Origin: an uncultured Desulfovibrio sp.
GTDB taxonomy: Bacteria; Desulfobacterota; Desulfovibrionia; Desulfovibrionales; Desulfovibrionaceae
Assembly: GCA_949291675.1 (NCBI GenBank)
Contig: CASEWR010000201.1
Span: 1 to 39,252, forward strand
Reading direction: 5' to 3'
Length of the DNA stretch: 39,252 nt
Position 1 is the first letter of the stretch, and every line of letters begins with the position of its first letter. This document shows, piece after piece, positions 32,380 to 39,252 of the stretch. The position numbers and the translations under genes are program-made. The notes under the pieces were generated by a model. That model made no database searches, was not told the origin of the DNA, and saw only the letters and a program-made list of their open reading frames with translations.

Positions 32380-33945
32380 TCAGCCCTCTATTTCGGCAAT
32401 GATTTTGTCTATTTCGGCACGAAGCACGGCTTCTCGCGCCACGATCTCTTCAATCTGCCTGTTGAGTTGGCGAATATCTATGACCTCCCGTTTGTCCTCC
32501 TGCTCCACATAGGTACTGACGGAAAGGTTGTACCCCTGCGCCTCGATGTCGGCGCAGGAGACGACTCTGGCAAAGTATGTTTCATCCTTTCTGCTGGTAT
32601 AGGCATCAAGAATCTTCTGAGTATTGGCGTCTGTCAGTTTATTGGCATTGGTCACCTTCACACATTCAGCGGAAGCGTCAATGAACAGAACTGTAGTATC
32701 CTTCTTGCTCTTTTTCAGCACCATGATACATGTGGCAATGGTCGTCCCGAAAAAGAGGTTGTCCGGCAGCTGAATGACGCAATCCACATAGTTGTTGTCT
32801 ATGAGGTACTTGCGGATTTTTCCTTCCTTGCCACCCCGGTACATGACGCCGGGAAAACAGACAATGGCCGCCGTTCCGTCAGCAGACAACCACGACAGGG
32901 CATGGAGGATGAAGGCAAGATCTGCCTTGGATTTCGGAGCAAGCACGCCGGCGGGAGCAAAACGTGGGTCATTGATGAGAACAGGGTTGTCGTCCCCTGC
33001 CCATTTGATGGAATACGGAGGATTGGAAACAATCGCCTGAAACGGTTCATCGTCCCAGTGCTGCGGATCGGTCAGGGTATCACCGAGGGCGATATCGAAC
33101 TTGTCATAGCCCACATCATGCAGGAACATATTAATGCGGCAAAGGTTGTACGTCGTGATGTTGATTTCCTGGCCGAAGAAACCGTCTCGCACATTTTCCG
33201 TGCCAAGTATCTTGGCAAACTTCAGCAGCAGAGAGCCGGAGCCGCAGGCAGGGTCGTAGACTTTGTTGACCGTTGTTTTGCCGACGGTTGTTATCCTGGC
33301 AAGGAGCTCCGAGACTTCCTGCGGTGTATAGAATTCCCCGCCGCTCTTCCCCGCATTGGAAGCATACATGCCCATGAGGAACTCATAGGCATCGCCGAAA
33401 GCGTCAATGGTATTGTCCTGGTAGTTGCTGCCAAGATTCATACCCTGAACGCCGTGCAGCAGTTTGACCAGCTTTTCATTGCGCCTGGCTACAGTCTCGC
33501 CAAGTTTTTTGCTGTTGACGTCCATATCGTCAAACAGCCCCTTAAAATTGTCTTCACTTTCCGAGCCGGAGGCGGATTCCTCTATATGCTTGAATGCCTT
33601 CTCCAGTGTTTCGTTCAGATTCTCGTCCCGTGCGGCATTTCGGCAGACATTGGCAAAGAGCTCACTCGGCAGAATGAAAAAGCCCTTGATGGAAACCATT
33701 TCCTTACGGGCTGCTTCAGCTGCCTCATCGGGCATATCTACATAGTCAAAGCCATCGAAACCTGCTTCCGCCATCCTCTTGTTGAGATAGACCGTCAGAT
33801 TTTCAGAAATATAGCGGTAGAACAGCATCCCCAGGACATATTGCTTGAAATCCCAGCCATCCACACTTCCTCGAAGGTCATTGGCAATATTCCATATGGC
33901 GCGGTGAAGCTCCGCGCGTTCCTGATCTTTTTTATTGTCGGCCAT
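32380..33945 (-). CDS. hsdM: HsdM, type I DNA adenine methyltransferase
   Basis: 521 residues from the ATG at 33945, with AGGAG ten bases upstream; an earlier frame extension has no site. The N-terminal helical domain ([29 protein letters not shown]) is followed by [17 protein letters not shown], motif [12 protein letters not shown] (S-adenosylmethionine binding) and the N6-adenine motif IV NPPYS. The C-terminus ends in a coiled-coil region ([21 protein letters not shown]). It methylates the target together with HsdS and is the core of the restriction complex. It is the first gene of a six-gene minus-strand operon, with a promoter at 33987-34015. Confidence 0.93.
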   Translation of the reverse strand: MADNKKDQERAELHRAIWNIANDLRGSVDGWDFKQYVLGMLFYRYISENLTVYLNKRMAEAGFDGFDYVDMPDEAAEAARKEMVSIKGFFILPSELFANVCRNAARDENLNETLEKAFKHIEESASGSESEDNFKGLFDDMDVNSKKLGETVARRNEKLVKLLHGVQGMNLGSNYQDNTIDAFGDAYEFLMGMYASNAGKSGGEFYTPQEVSELLARITTVGKTTVNKVYDPACGSGSLLLKFAKILGTENVRDGFFGQEINITTYNLCRINMFLHDVGYDKFDIALGDTLTDPQHWDDEPFQAIVSNPPYSIKWAGDDNPVLINDPRFAPAGVLAPKSKADLAFILHALSWLSADGTAAIVCFPGVMYRGGKEGKIRKYLIDNNYVDCVIQLPDNLFFGTTIATCIMVLKKSKKDTTVLFIDASAECVKVTNANKLTDANTQKILDAYTSRKDETYFARVVSCADIEAQGYNLSVSTYVEQEDKREVIDIRQLNRQIEEIVAREAVLRAEIDKIIAEIEG

Positions 33946-33977
33946 TTTCAAAAATCTCCTGACAGCGGGGGAATGCA

Positions 33978-34015
33978 ATTTTCTCGAAAATACCAAGAGA
34001 AAGGTCAACTTTCAA
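33978..34015 (-). promoter_or_regulatory. Candidate hsd operon promoter with overlapping palindrome
   Basis: Read on the minus strand: TTGAAA (34015-34010), 17 bases, TATTTT (33992-33987). A 14-base inverted repeat, ATTTTC-GA-GAAAAT (33991-33978), overlaps the -10 box and the expected start of transcription, a classic place for a repressor. Confidence 0.45.
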
Positions 34016-34112
34016 TGGGTCATGTACCTGGCATATGGCACAAAATTTGCTACAAAAAGGTGCAATATGCTATGTCGCCTGCAACGACATCAGGACTGGA
34101 GACAGACCGCAA

Positions 34113-34613
34113 ATGACCAGCCAGACCAGCATCATCAGCATCACTGACAGACCGGACCTCATTGAGGCTGCCGCACTCTGGTTTCACAACAAGTGGGGCG
34201 TTCCCTTGCAGGCCTACCGGGAAAGCATGCGTGAGGCCCTGCAGGACAAAGAACCTGTTCCGCAGTGGTATCTGGCTCTTGAGCGAACGACTATCCTGGG
34301 CGGTGTCGGGGTCATTGAGAATGACTTTCACGAACGCAAGGATCTCAGACCCAATGTCTGTGCCCTGTATGTCGAGGAAGACGTGCGCAGTCAGGGCCTT
34401 GCCAGACGCCTTCTGGACCATGTCTGCCAGGACATGAAGCGACGCGGCATTGCCACACTCTACCTGGTCACTGAGCTCAGCTCCTTCTATGAGCGCTGTG
34501 GCTGGGAGTATCTGTGTTGTGTGGAGGAAGACATGACTCAGCATGAGCTGCCGGAGATGGAGCCGACAGCTGCTGTGCAGGGAAAATTGAGAATGTACTG
34601 CAAAAGGTCTTGA
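34113..34613 (+). CDS. GNAT-family N-acetyltransferase
   Basis: 166 residues from the ATG at 34113 (GGAGA nine bases upstream). The GNAT fold is visible: NVCALYVEEDVRSQGLARRLLDHV is motif A with the R/Q-x-x-G-x-A/G acetyl-CoA loop (VRSQGLAR). It is followed by LYLVTELSSFYERCGWEYL, the usual Tyr-rich motif B. The substrate is unknown; the acidic C-terminal part is not diagnostic. It is transcribed divergently from hsdM, with about 170 bases between the two starts. TGACAG-A-CTGTCA (34611-34623) spans its stop codon. Confidence 0.8.
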   Translation: MTSQTSIISITDRPDLIEAAALWFHNKWGVPLQAYRESMREALQDKEPVPQWYLALERTTILGGVGVIENDFHERKDLRPNVCALYVEEDVRSQGLARRLLDHVCQDMKRRGIATLYLVTELSSFYERCGWEYLCCVEEDMTQHELPEMEPTAAVQGKLRMYCKRS

Positions 34614-34790
34614 CAGACTGTCATCTGGATCTATTTTCTTTTCTACAAGGCAATGCTGCCGCATGTTCCCTGCAATATTTTTGCGAAAAACTTTTTGTGT
34701 CTGCCTGATATGTGCAATGCAAACAATACTTTTCATGTATGTGCATATCACGGTTTTCACATAGTAACTATCCCCGTATTTGAGGACAGT

Positions 34791-35156
34791 ATGAGCTTTT
34801 TCGACAACCTCAAGGACAAACTCATCGACACGACAGCATCTGGCGTTCTTGATACTTTTGCCCGCTCCCTGGTCAACAAATACCTCGATGGCATCATAGA
34901 GCTGCATGAAATCAAGATCGTCAACAAGCGTCCGGTGCTGACCTTCACCCTAGAAGGCGTGCCGGAGTACATACACACAGCAGAAGTTGGTCTGCTCGAT
35001 ATTTCCCCGGACGGCCGAAAAGTCATGATTGGCGATTTCAGGTGCAATACGGCCTTCATTGAAAACGCCCTGAACAAATTTGCCGCCAGGACCATCGACA
35101 TTCCGGACGACAAGGCAGCTCTTGCCCTGGCTGGTGTCAGGAAGGTTCTCTTGTAG
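34791..35156 (+). CDS. Small conserved protein, paralog 1 (without repeats)
   Basis: 121 residues from the ATG at 34791 (GAGGA five bases upstream). It starts with a short amphipathic helix (SFFDNLKDKLIDTTASGVLDTFARSLVNKYLDG), then a mixed strand region (HEIKIVNKRPVLTFTLEGVPEYIHT...) ending AALALAGVRKVLL. No signal peptide, membrane segment or enzyme motif is visible. The C-terminal about 95 residues are closely matched by the next gene, so the two arose by tandem duplication. The beta-rich domain with an N-terminal amphipathic helix could bind a lipid or membrane surface, but I do not recognise the family. Confidence 0.8.
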   Translation: MSFFDNLKDKLIDTTASGVLDTFARSLVNKYLDGIIELHEIKIVNKRPVLTFTLEGVPEYIHTAEVGLLDISPDGRKVMIGDFRCNTAFIENALNKFAARTIDIPDDKAALALAGVRKVLL

Positions 35157-35301
35157 ACATCAGACTGCTGTCAGGCTGCATGTTCTTCTGACAGGCACGC
35201 ATTGTGTGCCAAAACTGAATAGATGTGGCAGAGACTGTGCATGCATTCCCTTTCTCTGTCATAGAACATCCATACTCTTTTTCAACATTTTTGAGGCCTG
35301 T

Positions 35302-35853
35302 ATGACCATTTTGAATAAGCTCAAGGAAAAGACCAGAGATGCTTTTCAGGAAACTAAGGACGCATTCCAGGAAACCACAGAAGCTCTGAAGGAAAAAACA
35401 AAGGATGCTCTTCAGGAAACAAAGGAAGCCCTGAAGGAGAAAACAAAGGATGCTTTCAACGAAACAAAGGAAGCCCTGAAGGAAAAGACAGATGCCCTCA
35501 AGGAGAAAAAAGGCTCCCTTGTGGACGGTGCTGCAACGAAAGTCCTTGATTCCTTTGCCCGTTCCTACCTGAACAACTACCTGGACGGCATCATGGAGAT
35601 GCATGAGATCAAGCTCGTGCGCACCCGCCCGGTCATCACCTTCTCCCTGGAAGGCATTCCGGAGTACATCCATACAGCCGAAGTCTGCAAAATCGAAATC
35701 TCTGATGACGGCCACACGGTGACTCTCGGCGAGTTCAGGTGCAACACGCCCTGCATCGAGAATGCCCTGAACAAGTTTGCTGCCAGAAGCTATACTGTTG
35801 ACGACGACAAGGCAGCCCTCGCCCTGGTCGGCGTCAGGAAGGTGCTCCTCTAG
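35302..35853 (+). CDS. Small conserved protein, paralog 2, with LEA-like amphipathic repeats
   Basis: 183 residues from the ATG at 35302 (GAGG six bases upstream). Residues about 10-72 are Lys/Glu/Ala/Thr repeats of the form ALKEKTKDAFNETKE, similar to group 3 LEA or apolipoprotein-like amphipathic helices. Two are near-perfect 45-bp units (35383-35427, 35428-35472), with a partial third. The remainder matches paralog 1, roughly two-thirds identical by eye (YLDGI, RP.(L/I)TF(T/S)LEG(V/I)PEYIHTAEV, FRCNT, GVRKVLL). Repeat expansion seems to have lengthened the N-terminal helix after duplication. A strong terminator follows at 35894. The function is unknown; membrane or lipid-surface binding or stress protection are guesses. 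Confidence 0.8.
   Translation: MTILNKLKEKTRDAFQETKDAFQETTEALKEKTKDALQETKEALKEKTKDAFNETKEALKEKTDALKEKKGSLVDGAATKVLDSFARSYLNNYLDGIMEMHEIKLVRTRPVITFSLEGIPEYIHTAEVCKIEISDDGHTVTLGEFRCNTPCIENALNKFAARSYTVDDDKAALALVGVRKVLL
35383..35487 (+). repeat. 45-bp tandem repeats encoding LEA-like helix
   Basis: Units begin GC(T/C)CTGAAGGA(A/G)AA at 35383 and 35428, with a partial third from 35473. Each full unit encodes 15 residues. Confidence 0.8.
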
Positions 35854-35893
35854 GAAGTTGAGCTGCTGCCATACGGGCAGCATATGCCTCTTC

Positions 35894-35939
35894 GGGCAGG
35901 CAAACAGGGCGCATTTGTTCCTGTTTGCCTGCCCTTTTT
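35894..35939 (+). terminator. Strong intrinsic terminator after the paralog pair
   Basis: Perfect 15-bp arms GGGCAGGCAAACAGG (35894-35908) and its complement (35920-35934) around an 11-base loop, then five T. A smaller hairpin, GCTGCC-ATACG-GGCAGC, lies just before it (about 35865-35881). In the rest of 35940-36201 I see no gene and no convincing promoter. Confidence 0.88.
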
Positions 35940-36201
35940 GCCTCCTCTTCATTTGGGGATGTGCCTGTCTGCATACCTGGTGAAACAGCACTTTTGTCGA
36001 CTTCCTGCCGACACGGGGTATGACCGAAGCGCCGTTTTTCTGAAGCGTTCGATTGAGGGCACCATGGGATGCCCCGACCTGGCACGCCTGTGATCAGGAC
36101 CGGCTCAAGCCCCGGACGTCGGGAAAGCGTTGACGCAAGGCCTGCAACGTAGCAAAAGAAGGACGCCACGTTTGACCATACTACCCCTGCAAGGAGGCAT
36201 T

Positions 36202-37440
36202 GTGCCCAGGCAATTGCACAAACGCCCTGCCCGGGCCACAGGGCACGGCAAGGCTTCGGAACACAGCGTACACACCCGCACAGCCCGGCAGACCGGCCAG
36301 GGCCATACGTCCTTTGCAGACAAGGCTGCCCACCTGAGCACCCGGCCTTTAACCAGTGACAGCAGTCCTGGCGAAGACGATGGCGGCCAGCGCCTCAACA
36401 AGTTTCTGGCAGGCACAGGCCTGTGCTCGCGCCGCAAGGCAGACGAGCTCATCGAGGCCGGGCGAGTGACCATCAATGACCGCCCTGCAGGCCAGGGAGA
36501 GCGTGTCCTGCCAGGGGATACAGTGCGTGTGGACGGCAAGATTGTGCAGGCTGAGGAAGAACAGGTGACGCTCATGCTGCACAAGCCCGTGGAAGTGGTC
36601 TCCACTGCCAGGGACCCCCAGGGGCGCACCACAGTGCTGGATCTGCTCCCTGCCCGCTATCGCCATCTGCGCCTCTTTCCGGTGGGGCGTCTCGACTACT
36701 ATTCCGAGGGCCTCATCCTGCTCACCAATGACGGTGCCCTGGCTCAGCGCCTCATGCATCCGAGCCATGCCCGGCACAAGGTCTATGAGGTCCTGGTGCG
36801 CGGCAGGGTCACTGAGGCTGTGCTTGATCGCATGCGGGGCGGCATGCGCCTTGCCGAGGGCGAGATGACGGCCAGGGCTGGTGTTCAGGCCGAGGAACAG
36901 GAGCGGGGCACTCTGCTCACCATTACCCTGCAGCAGGGCCTCAACAGGCAGATACGGCGCATGTGCCGTGACTGCGGCCTGGTGGTGCTGCGCCTTAAGC
37001 GCATTGCCGAGGCAGGCCTTGAGCTCGGCAATTTGCCAAAGGGCAGGGTGCGCGAGCTCACAGCTGCTGAGCTGGCCGCCCTGCGCAGTGCGCATGCAGG
37101 TCCGGACAGGCGGCATGCGCCTCATGGCCAGGGGGATGACACAGGGCATGGCAGCGAATATGGCCCTGAGAGTGGTCACAACAGAGCTCGTGGCAGCGAC
37201 CGCAGCCTTGCCCAGGAAAGCACGCACCGGGAAAACCGGCACCAGGGCACTCCTGGCCAGGGACACGATGCCGGCAGGCCACGCCAGGGGCCAGGACAGG
37301 CGGAACGGCAGATGGAAAGACGGGCTGGAAGACAGCCCTCACGATATGCTGCAGGACAGCCCCAGGGACAGCCTTCAGGCAGAAACAGTATGCCTTACAG
37401 GGGACGGCATGGCACGCCCTCTCGCAAGCTGCCGAAATAA
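36202..37440 (+). CDS. RluB/RsuA-type rRNA pseudouridine synthase with disordered tails
   Basis: 412 residues from a GTG at 36202 preceded by AAGGAGG. After a basic, His-rich N-terminal tail of about 60 residues comes an S4 RNA-binding domain (QRLNKFLAGTGLCSRRKADELIEAGRVTIN). The RsuA-family catalytic domain follows, with FPVGRLDYYSEGLILLTNDG (catalytic Asp in GRLD) and LNRQIRRMCRDCGL. A long Arg/Gly/Gln/His-rich tail (about 295-412) has a low-complexity composition recalling the island proteins. Large-subunit 23S rRNA (RluB-like) is the likely target; RluB, RluE and RsuA cannot be separated safely by eye. An intrinsic terminator follows directly. Confidence 0.88.
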   Translation: MPRQLHKRPARATGHGKASEHSVHTRTARQTGQGHTSFADKAAHLSTRPLTSDSSPGEDDGGQRLNKFLAGTGLCSRRKADELIEAGRVTINDRPAGQGERVLPGDTVRVDGKIVQAEEEQVTLMLHKPVEVVSTARDPQGRTTVLDLLPARYRHLRLFPVGRLDYYSEGLILLTNDGALAQRLMHPSHARHKVYEVLVRGRVTEAVLDRMRGGMRLAEGEMTARAGVQAEEQERGTLLTITLQQGLNRQIRRMCRDCGLVVLRLKRIAEAGLELGNLPKGRVRELTAAELAALRSAHAGPDRRHAPHGQGDDTGHGSEYGPESGHNRARGSDRSLAQESTHRENRHQGTPGQGHDAGRPRQGPGQAERQMERRAGRQPSRYAAGQPQGQPSGRNSMPYRGRHGTPSRKLPK

Positions 37441-37480
37441 TTAGCACTCTTGTCTTAGACGCAAAAAGCAGCTATACAGG

Positions 37481-37512
37481 GATGCCCTGTTTTCAGGGCA
37501 TCTCATTTTCTT
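37481..37512 (+). terminator. Intrinsic terminator after the pseudouridine synthase gene
   Basis: GATGCCCTG (37481-37489), loop TTTT, CAGGGCATC (37494-37502), then the T-rich TCATTTTCTTTTC. It also argues against the early ATG at 37482 as start of the next gene. Confidence 0.8.
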
Positions 37513-37535
37513 TTCTATTGAGGGGGAGCTGGAGA

Positions 37536-38903
37536 GTGGCTCGAGAAAGTCTTGGCTCACGTTTGGGCTTTATACTGGTTGCGGCCGGATGCGCTATCGG
37601 ACTTGGGAATGTCTGGCGTTTTCCCTATATCACCGGAGCCTATGGCGGTGCCTGGTTCGTGATCATCTTTCTGCTCTGCATGCTTGCCGTCATTCCCATC
37701 ATGGTGGCTGAGTTTGCCATTGGCAGGGCCTCGCAGCGAAACCTCGGCGGCGCCTTCCGGGTGCTTGAGCCAGAGGGCACGCACTGGCACAAGTTCGGCT
37801 GGATCTCCCTGGTGGGCTGTTATCTGTTGCTCATGTTCTACACGGTCATCACCGGCTGGCTTCTGCTCTACTGCTGGCACATGGCCACAGGCACCTTCTC
37901 AGGGCTCAGCCCGCAGGCTGTGCAGGACTTCTTTGCGTCTACCTTAGCCTCGCCCTCGCAGCAGATCCTCGGCACAACCCTCTCTGTAGGCGCAGGTTTC
38001 ACTGTCTGCTGGCTCGGCCTGCAGGCAGGTGTTGAGCGCATTGTCAAAATTCTCATGGCAGGGCTCTTCCTCATCCTCATTGCCCTGGTCATGAAATGCA
38101 TGACCCTGGAGGGTGCAGGAGCAGGCGTGAGCTTCTTCCTCATGCCCAACCTGGACAAGATCAGTGAGATCGGCCTTCTGCCCATTGTCTCTGCCGCCCT
38201 CACCCAGGCCTTCTTCTCCCTGTCCGTGGGCATAGGCTCCATGACGGTGTTCGGCAGCTATCTCAAGCGCGAGCGCTCCCTCTTTGGTGAGGCCCTGATC
38301 ATTGCCTCCCTGAACTTCCTGGTCTCTGTGCTGGCAGGCCTTGTGATCTTCCCTGCCTGCTTCACCTTTGGCGTGGAGCCCGCTGCAGGCCCGGGTCTGG
38401 TCTTTGTCTCCCTGCCCAATATCTTTGCCAGCATGACTGCCGGCAGCTTCTGGGGCACGCTTTTCTTCATCTTCCTGTGCTTTGCCGCAGTGACCACGGT
38501 CATCGGCGTGTTCGAGAACCTGGTCAACTACTGCATGGACGTCTTCGGCTTCAGCAGAAAGAAGTCCTCCCTCGTCAACGGCATCTGTCTGTGGTTCCTC
38601 TCCCTGCCCTGCGCCCTGGGTTTCAATGTCTGGTCTTCCTTCCAGCCCTTCGGCCCAGGTTCCAGTGTGCTTGACCTGGAAGACTTTGTCTTGAGCAACA
38701 ACCTCCTGCCCTTTGGTGCCACATTGCTGATTCTCTTCTGCTCGCTGCGCTGCGGCTGGGGCTGGAAGGGCTTTGAGGAGGAAACCAATGCAGGCTTTGG
38801 CCTGAAGATGCACCCTGCCATGCGCATCTACCTGCGCTGGGTGCTGCCTGGCATCATCTTCTTCCTCTTCATCATCGGCTACGTGGACAAGTTCTCAAAG
38901 TAG
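37536..38903 (+). CDS. Neurotransmitter:sodium symporter family transporter (LeuT fold)
   Basis: 455 residues from a GTG at 37536, with a G-rich ribosome site (GAGGGGGAG) upstream; an ATG at 37482 lies inside a terminator stem. The first helix reads LGFILVAAGCAIGLGNVWRFPYITGAYGGAWFV, the unmistakable sodium/substrate site of the NSS family. About eleven membrane helices follow. Helix 6 contains AFFSLSVGIGSMTVFGSYL and the region FGAVTT-like FAAVTTVIGVFENLV corresponds to helix 8. Such bacterial proteins take up amino acids or related amines with sodium across the inner membrane; the exact substrate is not visible. The length is typical for bacterial members. Confidence 0.92.
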   Translation: MARESLGSRLGFILVAAGCAIGLGNVWRFPYITGAYGGAWFVIIFLLCMLAVIPIMVAEFAIGRASQRNLGGAFRVLEPEGTHWHKFGWISLVGCYLLLMFYTVITGWLLLYCWHMATGTFSGLSPQAVQDFFASTLASPSQQILGTTLSVGAGFTVCWLGLQAGVERIVKILMAGLFLILIALVMKCMTLEGAGAGVSFFLMPNLDKISEIGLLPIVSAALTQAFFSLSVGIGSMTVFGSYLKRERSLFGEALIIASLNFLVSVLAGLVIFPACFTFGVEPAAGPGLVFVSLPNIFASMTAGSFWGTLFFIFLCFAAVTTVIGVFENLVNYCMDVFGFSRKKSSLVNGICLWFLSLPCALGFNVWSSFQPFGPGSSVLDLEDFVLSNNLLPFGATLLILFCSLRCGWGWKGFEEETNAGFGLKMHPAMRIYLRWVLPGIIFFLFIIGYVDKFSK

Positions 38904-38914
38904 TTTTCAGGAGA

Positions 38915-39252
38915 ATGGGCAGAAAAGCGTTGCACAAGATCCCGCACAGACGGGAATACGGCGACTACCAGACGCCGGAACACTTTGCTGCGGCTGTCTG
39001 TCAGCTTCTGAAAGCAACCCTTCCCTCTCCCCCTTTCCATATCATAGAGCCCACGTGCGGCACAGGGAGCTTTCTCAAAAGCTGCCTGCTGCTCAATCCT
39101 GTCCAGGTGACAGGCATTGAGATCAATGAGGCCTGCTGCGACCTGTGCCGCGCAACCCTTTCAGATGCCCGCGTACGCATCATCAATGCGGATATCTTCA
39201 GCTTTGACCTTGCTTCCCTGACACAACAGCCCGAACAGGACAGGCACACGTC
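38915..39252 (+). CDS. N6-adenine DNA methyltransferase, N-terminal part (cut by window edge)
   Basis: 112 codons are visible from the ATG at 38915, twelve bases after the transporter stop. AGGAG is present but nearly touches the ATG, so the start is uncertain (a TTG at 38930 is in frame). The sequence REYGDYQTPEHFAAAVCQLL, then IIEPTCGTGSFLKSCL (motif I) and VTGIEINEACCDL is the N-terminus of a class I adenine methyltransferase of the Eco57I/type I-like kind. The catalytic NPP(Y/F) motif lies outside the window. A restriction partner may follow to the right. Confidence 0.75.
   Translation, partial: MGRKALHKIPHRREYGDYQTPEHFAAAVCQLLKATLPSPPFHIIEPTCGTGSFLKSCLLLNPVQVTGIEINEACCDLCRATLSDARVRIINADIFSFDLASLTQQPEQDRHT

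Noticed and set aside
32095..34116. 673-codon plus-strand frame opposite hsdM and fic
   Set aside because: Antisense shadow of hsdM and fic; the encoded sequence has no recognisable domain.
37482..37535. NSS transporter starting at ATG 37482
   Set aside because: That ATG lies in the stem of an intrinsic terminator. The GTG at 37536 has a G-rich ribosome site and gives the usual N-terminus.

Overview
The window looks like part of a Gram-negative (proteobacterial) chromosome or large integrated element. The backbone is GC-rich and the proteins have lipoprotein and Sec signals, a secretin and a type IV pilus assembly line. I cannot name the genus from sequence alone; a gut-type proteobacterium, possibly of the Desulfovibrio group, is only a guess.

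Left edge (1-2.1 kb): the last 46 codons of an IS200/IS605-type transposase with its hairpin end, an AT-rich gene remnant next to it, a coiled-coil protein with a basic tail, and a small DUF1232/YkvA-type membrane protein closed by an intrinsic terminator.

Transfer and pilus island (2.2-25.5 kb, all + strand): a sigma70-like promoter precedes a run of genes with the same logic as the transfer region of IncI plasmids such as R64. First come Dot/Icm (type IVB secretion) genes dotD-dotC-dotB-icmT (traH-traI-traJ-traK in IncI). Then comes a complete thin-pilus set: pilL/TcpQ-like, pilN secretin, pilO, pilP, pilQ ATPase, pilR, pilS prepilin, a pilM-like gene, pilV-like minor prepilin, pilT lytic transglycosylase and pilU prepilin peptidase. 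A secreted phage-tail-collagen-domain protein and dotM/icmP follow. The other Dot/Icm core genes (dotL, dotA, dotG, dotH and others) are not in the window. Nearly every protein of the island carries long, repetitive, hydrophilic extensions built from in-frame nucleotide repeats. The extreme case is PilS, whose prepilin cleavage site lies after about 348 residues. That leader holds Asp-rich repeats, a dense Cys/His cluster and an AT-hook-like basic motif.

Defence block (25.7-33.95 kb, all - strand, clearly AT-richer): a tightly packed, partly overlapping operon hsdM-fic-hsdS-hsdR of EcoR124-like (type IC) character. It is followed in the same direction by an AAA ATPase and a TOPRIM-like partner whose frame is broken at a run of nine A. 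The block lies directly downstream of dotM, where dotL might have been expected.

Right part (34.1-39.25 kb, + strand): a GNAT acetyltransferase, two adjacent paralogous small proteins (the second has gained LEA-like amphipathic repeats), an RluB/RsuA-type pseudouridine synthase with disordered tails, a sodium:neurotransmitter-symporter-family transporter, and the start of a DNA adenine methyltransferase cut by the window edge. I saw no tRNA, rRNA or CRISPR array.
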